A stretch of DNA of 64,000 nt. It comes from CAVTSA01 sp963790575 (GTDB lineage: Bacteria; Chloroflexota; Dormibacteria; Dormibacterales; Dormibacteraceae). The DNA lies in the NCBI GenBank assembly GCA_963790575.1, contig CAWBPD010000016.1, positions 92,151 through 156,150 on the forward strand, written 5' to 3'. A program made the position numbers and the translations under genes. Under the pieces are notes generated by a model, which saw only the letters and a list, made by a program, of their open reading frames with translations, ran no database searches and was not told where the DNA came from. Shown one piece after another: positions 62,979-64,000 of the stretch. Numbering within the stretch: position 1 is the first letter of the stretch; the number at the start of each line of letters is the position of its first letter.

Positions 62979-64000
62979 CTAGACGCTCGACAGTCCCAGA
63001 CCGGCGGTAAGTTGGTCGCGGGAGGTGATGTCGAGCTTGCTGTAGGTGCTGCCCAGATGGTCAGCCACCGTCTTCGGCGTGATGAAAAGCGCTTGCGCGA
63101 TCTCCCGATTGGAGCGTCCTTCGGCGGCCAGCCGGGCGACCCGCAGCTCGCTCGGGGTGAGCGCGTCCACGCCGCGAAGCCGAGGGCGCCGAGGTCGCGC
63201 GCCGGCCGCCACAGCTTCTGCCTGGGCTCGCTCCAAAATGGTCACGGCGCCGCAGCGGGCCGCGATCTCGAGCGCCTCCCGGAGCGGCTCCCGCGCCTCG
63301 ACGCGATGTCCCTGGCGCCTGAGCGCCGCGCCGAGCTCCGTCAGGCCTCGGGCCAGGTCCAGCGGTGCCGGCGATCCCTCCAACGCTCCCACCGCTGCCC
63401 GAAGCAAGTCGATCGACTTGTCGTGGTCCAACCCGGCCAGAGTGCGAAAGGCAACGCCGATCGCTCGAGGGATGCCGGAACGGCGGGCGTTCGCGAGGTT
63501 TTCCTGCGCGAGCTGTCGGGCCTCGTCAGGACATTCCTGGGCCAGCGCCGTCGCGAGGGATATCCGCCACGGCCAGATGATCGGGTTCCGTAGCCCGAGG
63601 GCCTCACAGAGTCTCCCCGACGCTCGAAGGTCTTCCAGGCCACGCTGTTGCCACCCTCTCGTGCAGCGGAGGCGTCCGCGAACCTCCAGGCGAGTAGCCT
63701 CCATGAGCGCGTTGGCGACGTCGGCACCGACGCCCTCGATCGCGTCGTAAGCGGCCTGCGGTCGGCCCCGTTCGAAAAGTACGTCCGCGAGATTCGTAGC
63801 GCTCACGGGTACCAGGTAAGGAGAATGCTGCTGACTCATCTCTCGGGCAGCGGTCGCGTCGGCCTCCGCCTCAGCGAGCAAACCCATTCGTGACTCGGCC
63901 AGCGCCTTGAAGGCCATCCCGGCGCACACGCTGACGAGGTAGCCATCGCTCGCAGCCTCCCGGATCACCGTCTCACACCACCCAATGGCGCGGTCAAGCT
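62979..64000 (-). CDS. LuxR-family regulator, partial (N-terminus outside window)
   Basis: The last ~340 residues of a large regulator; the frame stays open to the window edge. Helical TPR-like repeats fill most of it (AFKALAESRMGLLAEAEADATAAREM, RGRPQAAYDAIEGVG, LARGLTELGAALRRQGHRVEAREPLREALEIAARCG), followed by a C-terminal LuxR DNA-binding domain LTPSELRVARLAAEGRSNREIAQALFITPKTVADHLGSTYSKLDI. The organisation matches LAL/MalT-like ATP-dependent regulators, in which an AAA-type ATPase would lie upstream. Inducer unknown. Confidence 0.88.
   Translation of the reverse strand, partial: LDRAIGWCETVIREAASDGYLVSVCAGMAFKALAESRMGLLAEAEADATAAREMSQQHSPYLVPVSATNLADVLFERGRPQAAYDAIEGVGADVANALMEATRLEVRGRLRCTRGWQQRGLEDLRASGRLCEALGLRNPIIWPWRISLATALAQECPDEARQLAQENLANARRSGIPRAIGVAFRTLAGLDHDKSIDLLRAAVGALEGSPAPLDLARGLTELGAALRRQGHRVEAREPLREALEIAARCGAVTILERAQAEAVAAGARPRRPRLRGVDALTPSELRVARLAAEGRSNREIAQALFITPKTVADHLGSTYSKLDITSRDQLTAGLGLSSV

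Noticed and set aside
1..64000. CRISPR arrays, rRNA, tRNA and riboswitch-like elements
   Set aside because: None was recognised; the only tandem repeat (23967-24065) lacks spacers of CRISPR type.

Overview
The window is a very GC-rich bacterial chromosome segment with densely packed genes, frequent GTG starts and many stop/start overlaps. The gene content points to a Chloroflexota-like lineage (including Candidatus Dormibacterota) or a deep actinobacterial-type lineage. Supporting genes are a DarA-type cyclic-di-AMP receptor next to tmk, a Ycf45/R3H ATPase, pdxST, LLM-class flavin oxidoreductases, a BTAD/SARP regulator, a 13E12/DUF222 HNH gene and an MmpS-like lipoprotein. The assignment is an inference; no rRNA or tRNA gene is present to anchor it.

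Region 1 (1-9.8 kb) holds a DUF899 fragment, an ECF sigma/YciI pair, leuA with a probable leucine leader-peptide attenuator, an autoregulated PadR/membrane-protein pair, a phosphoesterase remnant, an ArsR-SRPBCC regulator, a membrane-anchored beta-lactamase-like protein and an M20 hydrolase. Region 2 (9.9-17.2 kb, minus strand) is a tightly coupled run: aldehyde dehydrogenase, MBL hydrolase, a degenerate SDR, CoxL/CoxM/CoxS-like molybdenum hydroxylase subunits and YqgE. It looks like a catabolic oxidation module. A 64-bp inverted-repeat element lies inside the 3' end of coxL. Region 3 (17.2-30.8 kb) has a frameshifted PHP gene, two tandem LLM oxidoreductases, an adenine-deaminase-like amidohydrolase, two DUF4232 lipoproteins, then darA-tmk-ycf45/R3H-GNAT and pdxS-pdxT, followed by a CoA-transferase.

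Region 4 (30.8-50.2 kb) is a mixed metabolic region: an HNH gene behind a LexA-like box, a PHP hydrolase, a broken MFS exporter, an alpha/beta hydrolase fused to a methyltransferase, an aquaporin with NPV instead of NPA motifs, an NHL/RraA/oligopeptide-binding-protein operon opposite an amidohydrolase, and a rhodanese.

Region 5 (50.3-63 kb) is a mobile and decaying region. An IS21-family element (50388-52861, 5-bp target duplication GGCAA) has split a BTAD/SARP regulator; joining the flanks restores that gene's reading frame. An IS1634-type element follows the cupin gene. Three ssb copies (one intact, two fragments), a TrbL-like membrane protein with a tiny partner, an M23 peptidase without a signal peptide and an IS481 fragment suggest remains of a conjugative element. 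Two 26-bp direct repeats (24/26 identical) flank a 2.2-kb insert with two unknown genes. The window ends in a LuxR-type regulator that runs off the edge. No CRISPR array or replication origin was seen.
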